From positions 1-32,408 of the IMG/VR virus record IMGVR_UViG_3300042484_001102: DNA of 32,408 nt; one strand, given 5' to 3'. A program made the translations under genes and the position numbers. Positions 6,896 to 17,800 of this stretch are shown here, piece after piece (the first letter of the stretch is position 1; every line of letters begins with the position of its first letter). Under the pieces are notes generated by a model. The model did no database searches. It was not told where the DNA came from and was given only the letters and a program-made list of their open reading frames with translations. The DNA comes from a virus.

Positions 6896-9800
6896 TTACA
6901 CCTCACTCAAGTATATCGTCATTGATGGACCATTTGAATTTCTTTGATAGTCTATATTATATACAACAAATCTAGTTAAAGATGATGTAACTATATCTAT
7001 GTCGTTATTGTCTTTGTAGTCAACAGTAACAATGTCTCCAAGTTGAATAGTAGGAATAGCAAAAATATTTAAACCAATATATTTTTTAGGCTTTAATGAT
7101 TTATTAATTATCCACCCAATTAGTTCTTGAGCATCGTCTTGTGTTTGAATATATGCAGCATCAAGACTAAATTCATTTTTTCCATAAGTTAACCTGCTTA
7201 GCTTAATGTCGTTATATTTTTCTTGCTCTACTAATGGAGAATACAAAATTGTGTCTCCTTTAAATTCTGGATCAGATAAGTTTCCTCTTTTTTGAAAATA
7301 CTCATCAACAGTTAATGTGTGTGTTGTGTCTTGTGTAAATGTAACACCTTGAATTCTTAAATAGTTTCCAGTTGTCTCGTCTAAGACTAATGCCTTATCT
7401 GTAGCATTAAATATTAAAAATTCTGCACCATAAGAGTCTGCCTGAAAACCTGACACAGTGTATCCCTTAATTCTGTTAAATGTTGGTGATAGTTTAGCAT
7501 AAAGTGCTGGGTAGGCACGATCATACTTTACATCAAAATATGCACACTCTCGTAATATTGTGCCAAATTCTTCAAAGTACATGTTGTATTTTGGAGGCTG
7601 TTGTGAACTTATTCCAGAAAGATAACTTGATTGAACAATTCCACTCATAGCATATTTTCTAAATGACTCATTTGCGCTAATTTGATTTTGTCCAAATATC
7701 TGTGATGATTTATCGGAAACAATAGAGACTGTATTCTGTGAGTAGTTTTGAGACATTGCATAAATATTTTCAAACATACATCTTGAGGATCCTCTTACGA
7801 ATAAAGCCATATTGTTGTATATGGGAAGAGGATCTGTATCATCAACAATCTTTATTAATTGATTGTTTATGTATAGGTAGAATCTTCTTATTGATCCAAC
7901 TTCTTCATACTCTACTGATAAATCATATACCGTTGAATTTTCTTCGCCATTCATTCTGTATTGTCCAGTAAAGCGACCATCATCAACAATAATGTTAGTT
8001 AGTCCTCCCCACAGTTTAACTGGTATTGCCTCTGATGTTAATGAATCTTTTTTAATTTTATAAAAAAGAACATTACTAATAGATATATCAGTTTCTCCAT
8101 TTTTTAGATTTAAATAAGATTCAATGTTGCTTTCCGTAAGTGCAGCAATTTCAAAATAATACCCATTGTTTGTTTCTGGATTCAACATTACTGCAATGCC
8201 TCCAGAACCTCCTCCAATTGCAACATCCTGACTTGGATTTGCGGTATTTACTTGGTAGTATGAGGTACTGCCTGTAGGAGTTTGAGCTCTCTTTTCACTG
8301 TTTTCAATTTTACCAACAATACGAACACGTGTTCCAAAATGTTTATAAGCGTTATCAAGATTTTTATAAACATAAGAAACAAAGTCTAGAGGTTTTTCTG
8401 TTGATGTAAATGATGGACCATTAATCACAAGAGCAGAAGATTGCACTGTTCCCGTCTGTGTTGATTTAAATAAATTAATCTCTGTTTCTGTTTTATTTGA
8501 AACAGCCATAAAGTTTTTAATTACTCCATTGCGAGTTGTTTGTTTTGCTTTTGTGTTATCAATACCAGCTTGACCTAAAGTTGTTGCTGGCAAACTTATT
8601 TCTTTTTCAGTTGTAAACAAATAATCTGATCTCATTGTGCAACCACGAACATAGTTATTGTCTGACCAATAACTTCCAATTCCTGATTCATGTGTTGTAA
8701 TTTTTGTTCCAAATTGTGCTCTTCCGTGAGATTGAACTGGACCATTTTTTAGCCTTGTTATTCCATCTACTGTTTCATAATATGGCTCTGCATAAATTCT
8801 TACAAGACCTGTTGGATAAATTTTTCCATTAAATGGCAATGAAGAAAAATATCTTTGATACTCTTGGTTGTCGCTAATCCAAACATTTCCAGTACCAGTA
8901 ACGTTAAACTCTACTGCATCATATTTAATTATTTCGCCATTAGAATAAAAGTATCCTTGATTTCTTGTAATCCAATAAACATTTTCACCAACATCAATTA
9001 TATTATTTGTCAATATATTGCTTACAACCAAAGGCTCAGAAGAAGCTATATCTGAATTAATTGGAACCGCACCAAGTACATAGTTTCCTTGTTTTGATGC
9101 AACCTCATTTATTGTTTTTGTGTTTTCAGTTCCTGCAACTTCCCATAGAAGTACTGGCTTATATATCCATGTTTTTTCTTGATCAATTAAACTTGACTGT
9201 CTTATTGAGCCGTAAGATCTTTGTATATACCTTGTTGTATAATTTATTTTTCCATCGTTATAAACTTTTTTATCTTTTGATGAAATATCAATAATGTTAG
9301 GAAGGTTTCCAGATGTCTGATTTTCAATAATTCCAGATTGGCTCTGATTATTATTACCAGAAAGCACAAAGTTTGTTTCTCTTGCATTTTCTGTTGGCAT
9401 TAAATAGTCTTTGCTCATTACAATAAAGTTATTGTATTCATCAAAGAACATTGATGTTTGGGTTGAAGCTGCTAATTGATTTAAAACCTCAGCAACATTT
9501 TGATCTGGTCCAACAAAGAAATATGGAATTATTGGATCTTTTTCGTTAGTTATTCTTTTAAAAGAATAGTTGCTAAAGCCAACATAGTCAAGAAGAACTG
9601 TTATTGCATAACTAAGGGATGCATCCGTTAATAGTAATCTTGGGGCTGGCATAGACTCAAGATAAAAATAAAAATCACGCAAATCAATATTAACTATTGC
9701 TCCAGTGCTTTGCGGAATTCCTTCTGTGTACAGCGTTTTCATAGGAACATAATAGTCAAATCCATCTACATTAACAATGCTCTCAAGAAAACTAAACTTT

Positions 9801-11191
9801 ATATTTTTATTAATATATTTTGAAACTATGCTTAATGTATTTAAGTCATTGAATGACTGATCTTCGTCAAACAATGAAACAGATCCAGTTGAAGCAAGTA
9901 GTTGTCCAACTGGTAAACCCGTTGAAGAAATATCTGATAACATTTTTGTTATTTTATATTCACTAACTTTGTCTGAAATATTTGCAACAAGTCTTGGTGA
10001 CATTTCAATAAGATCAAAAGTAGAATCAAACTTATTCATTGTTTCAACAACAATTCTAATTCCTTCAATGTATGCAAATTCTCTGTAGAATGGCAAAGCA
10101 TTTCCACCTACCATGTATTGTTGTGGGGAAGTAAAATCTGTAACAAAATTTGTATTTGTTTCTATTTCTTCTTTTCCAAGAATCCATCCATAATTTGGAA
10201 CAAATGTTTCATACTCTGAACCGTCCCAAATATGCAGAGTTCCAATTTCATCTTCATTTTCAATTACTAAGTAGCAGAATCCAGTTATTGATATTTCTGG
10301 AAGTAAAATTGTTGATGATAATGTTTCTGCAAATACAAAACTATCTTTAAATTTTTCTGGGATTATCAATCCATATTGCAATTCAACATAACCATCTGAA
10401 TCAACAATAGGGCTTCCATCATCTCTTGTTGAGTTTTGATCAAAAGAATATGCATCAATCCAGTTATCACTGTTTAAATATTGAATCTTCCATTTTCTTG
10501 GAGTTGTTTTGTTAGTGTCACCATATAGTGGATCCTCTAGTGCAGCAGATGATGTTTTAAATGGTCCAAGATTAACTGCTCCTACATTTGTTTGCATCTT
10601 AGCAACAATTCTATTTGCTGGAACCTTTTCTTTATAAACTACAAAAGGTACAGCATCATGTATAAAAAAGTTTGAATTTAGTATTTTATTTGAAATTCCA
10701 TACTCATTACCAGACTCTGTTCTATATGAGGTCCAATACTTAAACTGATCATATCTTGATGGCATGTAATATCTTGGACGCTCTGCAAGTCTTGATCCAG
10801 AGTTTGCAAGATACTTTCCAGAAAAATAAACTGACTTGTTGATTCCAGATCTTGGTCTAAACTGTCCTAAGCAATCTTCTAATGAATAAAATAATTTATT
10901 CTTTTCTTTAGTTGATAGAAACACTTGTGGAGTATCTGTGTTGGTAACTCCTCCATCAACAACAACATCTGACTCTAGTCCGCCAGTGTAATAGTTTCCT
11001 ATGTCAAGTCTGTCAAATGATTGTGGGAGATTTGAATAAATATCTCCAACTTCATTTAGTCTGTATCTATAGTTTCCAACTTTAAATATGTTATCTGGAA
11101 TATTCATGTTCCATTCAGCAAGAACAAGAGATTTTAAATTTACAGTTGCAGATGTCTCTAAATAGTTCTTTAAGGTTTCATCAACAAACAC
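6896..11191 (-). CDS. Large tail hub / tail-associated protein with an internal concanavalin-like domain
   Basis: 1431 aa. Second gene after the tape measure, where the baseplate hub (Tal-like) protein of siphoviruses lies. The C-terminal ~90 residues (DDAQELIGWIINKS ... IQLGDIVTVDYKD ... MTIYLSEV) match the style of hub C-termini, which end by describing a beta-structured ring domain. The central part (about 940-1145) resembles a LamG/concanavalin sandwich (FYLYINNQLIKIVDDTD, ALFVRGSSRCMFENIYA) and may bind glycans. Start is GTG in a TAATGTG junction with AGAGG 6 nt upstream. No peptidase or lysozyme motif was found by eye. Confidence 0.6.
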   Translation of the reverse strand: MFVDETLKNYLETSATVNLKSLVLAEWNMNIPDNIFKVGNYRYRLNEVGDIYSNLPQSFDRLDIGNYYTGGLESDVVVDGGVTNTDTPQVFLSTKEKNKLFYSLEDCLGQFRPRSGINKSVYFSGKYLANSGSRLAERPRYYMPSRYDQFKYWTSYRTESGNEYGISNKILNSNFFIHDAVPFVVYKEKVPANRIVAKMQTNVGAVNLGPFKTSSAALEDPLYGDTNKTTPRKWKIQYLNSDNWIDAYSFDQNSTRDDGSPIVDSDGYVELQYGLIIPEKFKDSFVFAETLSSTILLPEISITGFCYLVIENEDEIGTLHIWDGSEYETFVPNYGWILGKEEIETNTNFVTDFTSPQQYMVGGNALPFYREFAYIEGIRIVVETMNKFDSTFDLIEMSPRLVANISDKVSEYKITKMLSDISSTGLPVGQLLASTGSVSLFDEDQSFNDLNTLSIVSKYINKNIKFSFLESIVNVDGFDYYVPMKTLYTEGIPQSTGAIVNIDLRDFYFYLESMPAPRLLLTDASLSYAITVLLDYVGFSNYSFKRITNEKDPIIPYFFVGPDQNVAEVLNQLAASTQTSMFFDEYNNFIVMSKDYLMPTENARETNFVLSGNNNQSQSGIIENQTSGNLPNIIDISSKDKKVYNDGKINYTTRYIQRSYGSIRQSSLIDQEKTWIYKPVLLWEVAGTENTKTINEVASKQGNYVLGAVPINSDIASSEPLVVSNILTNNIIDVGENVYWITRNQGYFYSNGEIIKYDAVEFNVTGTGNVWISDNQEYQRYFSSLPFNGKIYPTGLVRIYAEPYYETVDGITRLKNGPVQSHGRAQFGTKITTHESGIGSYWSDNNYVRGCTMRSDYLFTTEKEISLPATTLGQAGIDNTKAKQTTRNGVIKNFMAVSNKTETEINLFKSTQTGTVQSSALVINGPSFTSTEKPLDFVSYVYKNLDNAYKHFGTRVRIVGKIENSEKRAQTPTGSTSYYQVNTANPSQDVAIGGGSGGIAVMLNPETNNGYYFEIAALTESNIESYLNLKNGETDISISNVLFYKIKKDSLTSEAIPVKLWGGLTNIIVDDGRFTGQYRMNGEENSTVYDLSVEYEEVGSIRRFYLYINNQLIKIVDDTDPLPIYNNMALFVRGSSRCMFENIYAMSQNYSQNTVSIVSDKSSQIFGQNQISANESFRKYAMSGIVQSSYLSGISSQQPPKYNMYFEEFGTILRECAYFDVKYDRAYPALYAKLSPTFNRIKGYTVSGFQADSYGAEFLIFNATDKALVLDETTGNYLRIQGVTFTQDTTHTLTVDEYFQKRGNLSDPEFKGDTILYSPLVEQEKYNDIKLSRLTYGKNEFSLDAAYIQTQDDAQELIGWIINKSLKPKKYIGLNIFAIPTIQLGDIVTVDYKDNNDIDIVTSSLTRFVVYNIDYQRNSNGPSMTIYLSEV

Positions 11192-11192
11192 A

Positions 11193-11846
11193 TTAAACCT
11201 CTTCTAAGCTTAAAGAAACATTCCAAAGATCAAAATTAGTCCCACCACGCTTTACTACGTTGTAACTAAAGTCTGAAAAATATACTTGAACTATTTGATT
11301 ATATTGTGCTAAGTGTCCAAAGGCTGCATCATCTTTTCCAAAATTAGAATATTTATCATATGCAAGGTACATCCAAAATGGACCTTTATGGTTTTCATAC
11401 CAATCAAGTAATTCTACTCCACCTGCTCCACCATCTGAAGTAAACTCATTTATTGTATTTTTGTATGCTGATATTCCTTGTGCTCCAGCAGCTCCTTCTG
11501 TATTAAAGTTTGCAACTTCTGGATATGCTCTTGATGGTAAATTATTCCATGAGACTGACATTTTTAGTTTATCAGCAATATGATATGACCTCATGCGACC
11601 ATTAATAGTTCTTTGCCTTTGCTCAATTCTTTCTTGCGTAAATGACATATCAGAGCGGTTATCATCTGATAATATTAAAAATTGATCAATTACATTTTGG
11701 TCTGTGCCCCCTGGTAATTCTGCCCCGATTTCATACCCTGTGGGCACGTAGAGACCGTTTGTAAGAGTCCCAGCATTCTCTGACCAAAGGATAGCCTGTG
11801 GTCTCTGATAGCGCTTTCTGCCTGTTATATAGGACGATGTAGCCAT
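11193..11846 (-). CDS. Distal tail (Dit-like) or minor tail protein
   Basis: 217 aa, immediately after the tape measure, with a TAATG overlap. This is the usual site of the distal tail protein that joins the tail tube to the hub. Visible features are a conserved-looking N-terminus (YITGRKRYQRPQAILWSENA), aromatic-rich strands (WYENHKGPFWMYLAYDKYS near 146-164) and a C-terminal FDLWNVSLSLEEV. The last segment is typical of Dit/minor tail proteins that finish with a beta strand. No enzymatic motif is seen. The Dit assignment is from position. Confidence 0.55.
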   Translation of the reverse strand: MATSSYITGRKRYQRPQAILWSENAGTLTNGLYVPTGYEIGAELPGGTDQNVIDQFLILSDDNRSDMSFTQERIEQRQRTINGRMRSYHIADKLKMSVSWNNLPSRAYPEVANFNTEGAAGAQGISAYKNTINEFTSDGGAGGVELLDWYENHKGPFWMYLAYDKYSNFGKDDAAFGHLAQYNQIVQVYFSDFSYNVVKRGGTNFDLWNVSLSLEEV

Positions 11847-14800
11847 TAGTACCTTTGACTCCTAATTCTTTGATTATCAATATTTTTGATTTGTGTTATT
11901 ACTGCCCTTGCAATTTCATCTGTGCTTGCATTGGAGTTTGAAACATTAACATTGATACCATAATTATACACTGAGCTAGAGGTATTTCCAGGTGAATCTG
12001 ATTTATTGTTAAATGTTCCATTATTAATATCACGTAGATTGTCTACACCAAAATTATCAACAGCAAACTTCTTTACTACAAATTCTCCAGGGGTCAACAT
12101 TGCTGGGATTGTATCTGTTCCACGTGCAAAACCACCTGCTGCCATATACTTAGGAATTAATCCACCCATAGATCTTTTTACTGGTGTTTTTGCTGCATAT
12201 TGTGCTGCTGCTTGTGCTGCGTATCTCATTCCACTAACTTGTGCAGCAGTTAAAGGAGTAGGAGCAGGCGCTAGTTTTTTCACTTCATTATTAGCATTAA
12301 TTTTTTTCTGAATTTTTGCTGTTAGTTCTTTGAGGTTTGCTTCTCTTGCTTTAAGATCTTCAGATATTGGTGTTGGTGTGTCTGCAGTTGCTCCACCAAC
12401 AACACTTGATGTACTTCCCGCTGCTCTTGCTTTTGCTACCTCATATAGTGCAATTGCAAGTTTTTCTGCACTACCTGTTTCAGCAAGCAACTGGGTATTA
12501 AGTTCTATTCCTGCATCTTCTGCTAATTTTATTAAATCATCAAATTTTTCAAGTTCTTCTCTAGTTCTAGTGACATAACCTAGTGCTTCTTTATCTTTTT
12601 TAATTTTTCCTTCTGTTACAACAATTAAAGCTTCAGTTTTTCTTATGCTTTCTTCAATTACTATTTTTTGATTTTTTAAAGTTAACAGTGTTCCATTTTC
12701 AATTACACTAATTTGATATTGTAAATCTTTATTTTTTTGTTCAAGAGCATTTCTTCCCAGCGCACCAAGGGCTGAGTCACGGCCTGCAGTTAATGCATTT
12801 CTTTCTCCAGATATAGCAGATTCTGCTTGTTGTGCTCTTGCTTCTTGTACCGCAAATGCTGCAGCAGAGATGTCACCACGAGTAAGAGCATCTGCAATAG
12901 ACATTCTTTGTTTTTGAATATTGTTTATTTCTTGATTAATTGAAGCAATCTTATCTAAAGCAGCTATTTGTGTATCATATTTTTTATTTATTACATCTTC
13001 TTGTCGTGCTACTGACTCAAGAGCAAAATTATTAGCAGCGATTTGTGCCTGTAGTGGATCAATTTGTTCTCTATTCTTTTTATCAATTTCATCATTTATA
13101 TTTTTAAGTTTTTCCTGTTGAACACTTAGCTCATCATTATCTTTTTTTAGCTCTGCAGAATATTTTATTTCTACTAATTTGTCACGAAGATTTAATAATG
13201 CTAACTCATTAGATACAGAGTCTTTAAACTTTTCTTCTGGTGACATGTTTGCTTTGGCTGCTGCTGTTGATCCTTTTAGTGCTTTAGTATATGCTTTAAC
13301 GTCTTCAGTTAGTTGTTTTAATTTTTTACCTTTGCCATTAGCAATAACTAGTGCTGCAATTTCTGCATCATTAGATAATTCGGTTGCAGTTGTATTATCA
13401 ATATTTGCATTACGTAAAATTTTATATGCTTTAGTTTGTTGTACAATTACAGCAGTTTTAGCTGCAAGAGCATTTAGTTTTCCTTTTTCAGAATCGCCAC
13501 CTTTAATTTTTCCATTAGCATCTTCTGTATTATTGGCCTCTTCTTCAACTTTAATAAACTCTGCATATATTCTTTTGAGTCTAATCATTGCTGCTTCTCT
13601 TATAGAAAAATCATCAGATCCCAAATCTTTAAAAATGTTGCTGTCTGGTGAAACAATTCCACCACTAATTAATGTTAATCCCATCATTAAGTCTTTTGCT
13701 GATTTTAAATTTGTAATAAATTTTGTTGCATCAACACCCATTGATTTAAATATTTCAATTAGCGCAGCTTCTCTTGCTTTTTTCTCAAGAGTGGTTAGTG
13801 GTGCTACAATTGCATACATTGTTTCTTCAAATTTTGTTGCATCAATTAAGTTATTTGTAAACATTCCAGCAGCACTATCTGATACAGAAATTATTGTATT
13901 TTGAAGATCTTTTAGTGCTTTTTCTTCTTCTTTTCTAGATCTTGCAGTTTGAATTTGGGTCCCACCAGTTAAGGGTGTTGTATCAATAATTAATGGTTTA
14001 TTTACTTCTTTATTTACTTTATCAAAAAGTGTTTGAATATCTTTTTTAAGTTGATCAATAGAGGTTGGGTCAAGGGTTAAAGATTTAACTTCTAGTTTAA
14101 CATCTGTTTTTTTAGCTTCTTCACGTAAAGAATCAACCAATATTTGTATTTGTGCATCAGCAAATCCTTTTGCTTTAAGGTCAAGGGCAAGAGACTTAAG
14201 CAGTATTATTGCTTGGCTAGCAGTAGAATTAGATAATGTTTTAATTGTTGACTCATAGTCTTTTTTAAAGTTAGAGTCTTGTTTAAATGCTTCTCTTTCT
14301 GTTCTTGTTTTTGTATCTACAGCTTCTAATCCCTGAAGTTGTCTTGGAAGTTTTAATGGTACAACACCAAAAAAATCACCAAGCATTTTTGTTTGTTCTG
14401 TTGTTGATCTTAGTGCGTTAGAAAAACCATCCATGTACTCAATTTCTTTTTTTCTTTTATCGTTATATATCATAAACAATGCTCCAGCAGCTGCAAGTGC
14501 GATGGCTGTTGGTCCTAAAGCAAATTTAAATTTCATAATCTGACTTACAATTTTTTGTCCAGTTAACAACTGTATGATAGATGATAAACCAAATATTAAT
14601 CCAGAAAATTGCATTATTTTTTGAGAAATACTACCTAAAGCACCACCAGCCATTGATCCAGCTCCAGCTAAAGATGTTAATGCAAACGTTCCAGCCATAA
14701 AAGCAGAATTCATGGAATTAATTCTTTGTTGTGAAGTTTTTCTTGCTGCTACTTCAGCATTTATTGATTGTGTGGTTTTTGTTGAAATTATAGCTGCGGG

Positions 14801-17800
14801 TCCCACTTGAGACATCTTCATTTGATTTCTACGAATAGACTTTTGTACTGGGTCTATTGGACCACTTCCATATAAAGATGATCTTGATGCTTGGGCAATA
14901 TTTGATCCCGTTGCAGATCCTCCAATTTGTTGTCCTATTGCTTTTGCATCATCAACATATTCTTGTGCTCCAGCAATAAATCCACGTCCAATGTCAGCCC
15001 CAACTTTTTTAGTTTCTTTTGATGGTGAAGAAATCTTTGCCTCTGCCACTACGCCTTGTTCAATTTGCTTTTTTGTTATTTTTAATATTCTTGTAGCAGC
15101 ATCTTTAACATAAGGAGAAACTTCTTTTATTAACTCGTCAGTTGTAGTAACTATTGATTGACCCAAGTGAGCCATTGTTGCTTTTTCAAATTGACCTGAA
15201 GAAGGATTTAATGTTTGAAAAGATTTTTTAGTCTTTCCTTTGCTGTCAACTCTAGTAGTACTTGTAAACATTTCTGGGTTAAGTGCAGATGCAAGTGCTT
15301 GTGCATTTTTGCTTTCATTTCTATAAGACATTGGAGAGGTTGATCTTGATTGACCACCTGCTGCGGTGCCACCACCACCTACTGGACCAAAAGTTCTAAT
15401 TTGATTTATAGAGTTTTCAAGTGCAACATCAATTTCTTTACCAGCTACGGTAATTCCTTTTGCAGCCTCACGAAGAGCTGGAACAACTATTTGTTCAATA
15501 TCAATATCTTTTACAAATTCAATACCAGACTCATTTAGTGCTCTTACGGTGGTTTGTGCAAACAAATCTCCAACTCTTTCAAGTTCTTGCATTACTGATG
15601 GATCTTTTACTTTTTCTCCAATTTGTCTTGCAATAACTGCAAGAAGTGGTGCTTGTCCTGCTGCTCCTGCTTGTCCAACATACCTTGTATAGTCTGAAGT
15701 TGGAACTCCTCTACCAGAAGTTTGACCCATTGAGGTGTTAATTGATTCTGGCATGTAGGTAGTTGCATTTCTGTATCCCTTAACTAATCCACCTTCATTA
15801 AAGCCAATTCTTTTTTTATTTAACTGCATTAACAGTGGTAAGAATTCTTCTGTTACATCTTTTGTAACAACAAACTCACCAGGAGTAAGCATGGCTGGAA
15901 CTGTATCTCCATTTCCAGTTCCTGGAACTACTCCTCCAGCTGCAAACTTTTTAGGAGATGAAACACCAGGGGCTCTCATCATTCCTGGATTTATTGCTGC
16001 AAACTTTGCACCTGCATTTGCTGCTTGTTGATATGCAGCAATTAATTTTGCTATTGCAGTAGACTCTGCTGTAAATGTTTGTGTAAGTCTTGCATGTGAT
16101 TGATCTAAAGAGTGTGCTGCAGCTGCTGCATCAATTTGTTCCATTGTTAAATAATCAGTTTGTTCACCAAGTATTTGTGATTGTCCAGTTAGTCTTAAGT
16201 ATCCATTGCGTAAAACCATTACACCTTTTATAATGTTTGCAAAAGCATTTGCAAGCAAACCAAATGTCATTAAGGCAATTGGGCCTATAGCACCTACTGC
16301 CACTGTTAATATTACTAATGCTCTTTTGACTCCAGAAGAAAGGTTATTGAATTTTTCAAGTATCCCGCCAATAAATTCTACAATTGGTGTAACAGCTTCT
16401 AAGAATGTTTGTCCAACTGGAACAAGTGCAAGCTTTAAATCTTCAACAGACTTACGGAATTTATTCATTGCAGAGTCTGCAGTTAATCCTAATTCTTTTT
16501 CTGATAAAGCAGAAAGATCTTCAATGGATGATCCTGCTAACTCAAGAACACGTGCTGCCTGTCCAGTTTCATTTGTTACGTTATCAAATAATGTTGACAA
16601 ACGTGCAAACTGGAACTTACCAAATAATTGTTCAATTGCTCTTGCACGTGTAAGTGGATCTAATGTATCTAGTGCTTGTGCAAATTCAATAACTGTTCCT
16701 TTAAGATTTCCTTGATTTGATTCAACAATTTGACTCATATTGATTCCAACACTTTGGAGCATTGCTGCTGCCTTTGTGCTTGGATTAATTAAAGATGCAA
16801 GACCAGACTTTAATGCGTTAGCGCCTTCTGATGCATTAATTCCACCTTCTTTCATTGCTGCCATAAAGAAAGCTAAATCTTTTACGTCACCACCAAGTTG
16901 TTGAATAACTGGTGCAACTTTTGGAATTGCTGTTGTAATATCATCTAAAGATACAACTGTTTGGTTTTCTACTGCGTTAAGAAAGTCAATTGATGATGCA
17001 AGGTTTTCAGAAGACATCTTAAATGCATTTTGCAATGAAATTGTTGTTTCAAGTGCTTTGTTTGCATCAATTTGTCCAAGGACAGAAAGTCTTGTTGCTT
17101 CAGTTGTCTGACGCTGTAAGTCAACTCCCTGGAAACCTGCTGCTGCAGCTTCTGCTGCAAGTCCAACTGTTTGTGAAACTGCAACACCATATTTAGTAAA
17201 CATTTGACCAAGTGCTGTAATGCTATCAAGTGCTTGGTTTGTTTCTTCTGTTGGAGTAAATAAATCTCCATAGACTTTTCTAAACTTAATTGTTTGAGCT
17301 TCCATTTCCATGAAAGTTCTTGATGCAACCATTCCAAGGCTAGCAAGTGGAAGAGTAAAACCAACCATAAGCTGTCGCCCAGCCCACTGTGTATTTTTAC
17401 CAAAGTTTAAAAGGTTTGTAGATCCTTGCTTAACTAGTTGATTAAATATTGCTTGTTTCTGTGCTGCTAATTGAGTTTGAGTAGAAAAATTATTCATATC
17501 AAGCTGGTTAGGCATTACTGCAATTGCTTTCATTGCTCCGCTTGAATCACGGCCTAGCTTAATGTATTGTGTTTGTAATTTTTTTACACGATCTTCAGCA
17601 ACTTTACCAATTGTGTCAAACTCAGACTTAAATAGTCTTCCAAATGTTTTTGTAGATGCTCCAGAATATCTAAAATACTCTCGCATAGAGAATTTATTTT
17701 TCTCAAGGGAGTTTGTAAAGGATTCTGATGTTGTTTTAACTGTGCGGAGTTCTGCAGAGAATGCACCTGTAGCATTAACGCTATTGATGAAGTTCTTCTG

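Noticed and set aside
13179-13904. 241-aa plus-strand open frame, the longest on that strand
   Set aside because: It lies antisense within the tape measure gene, has Ser/Ala-rich shadow composition and no ribosome site. All supported genes are on the minus strand.
16969-17403. 144-aa minus-strand frame inside the tape measure
   Set aside because: Low-complexity Leu/Gln/His product of an alternative frame of the TP901 core; the real gene covers it.
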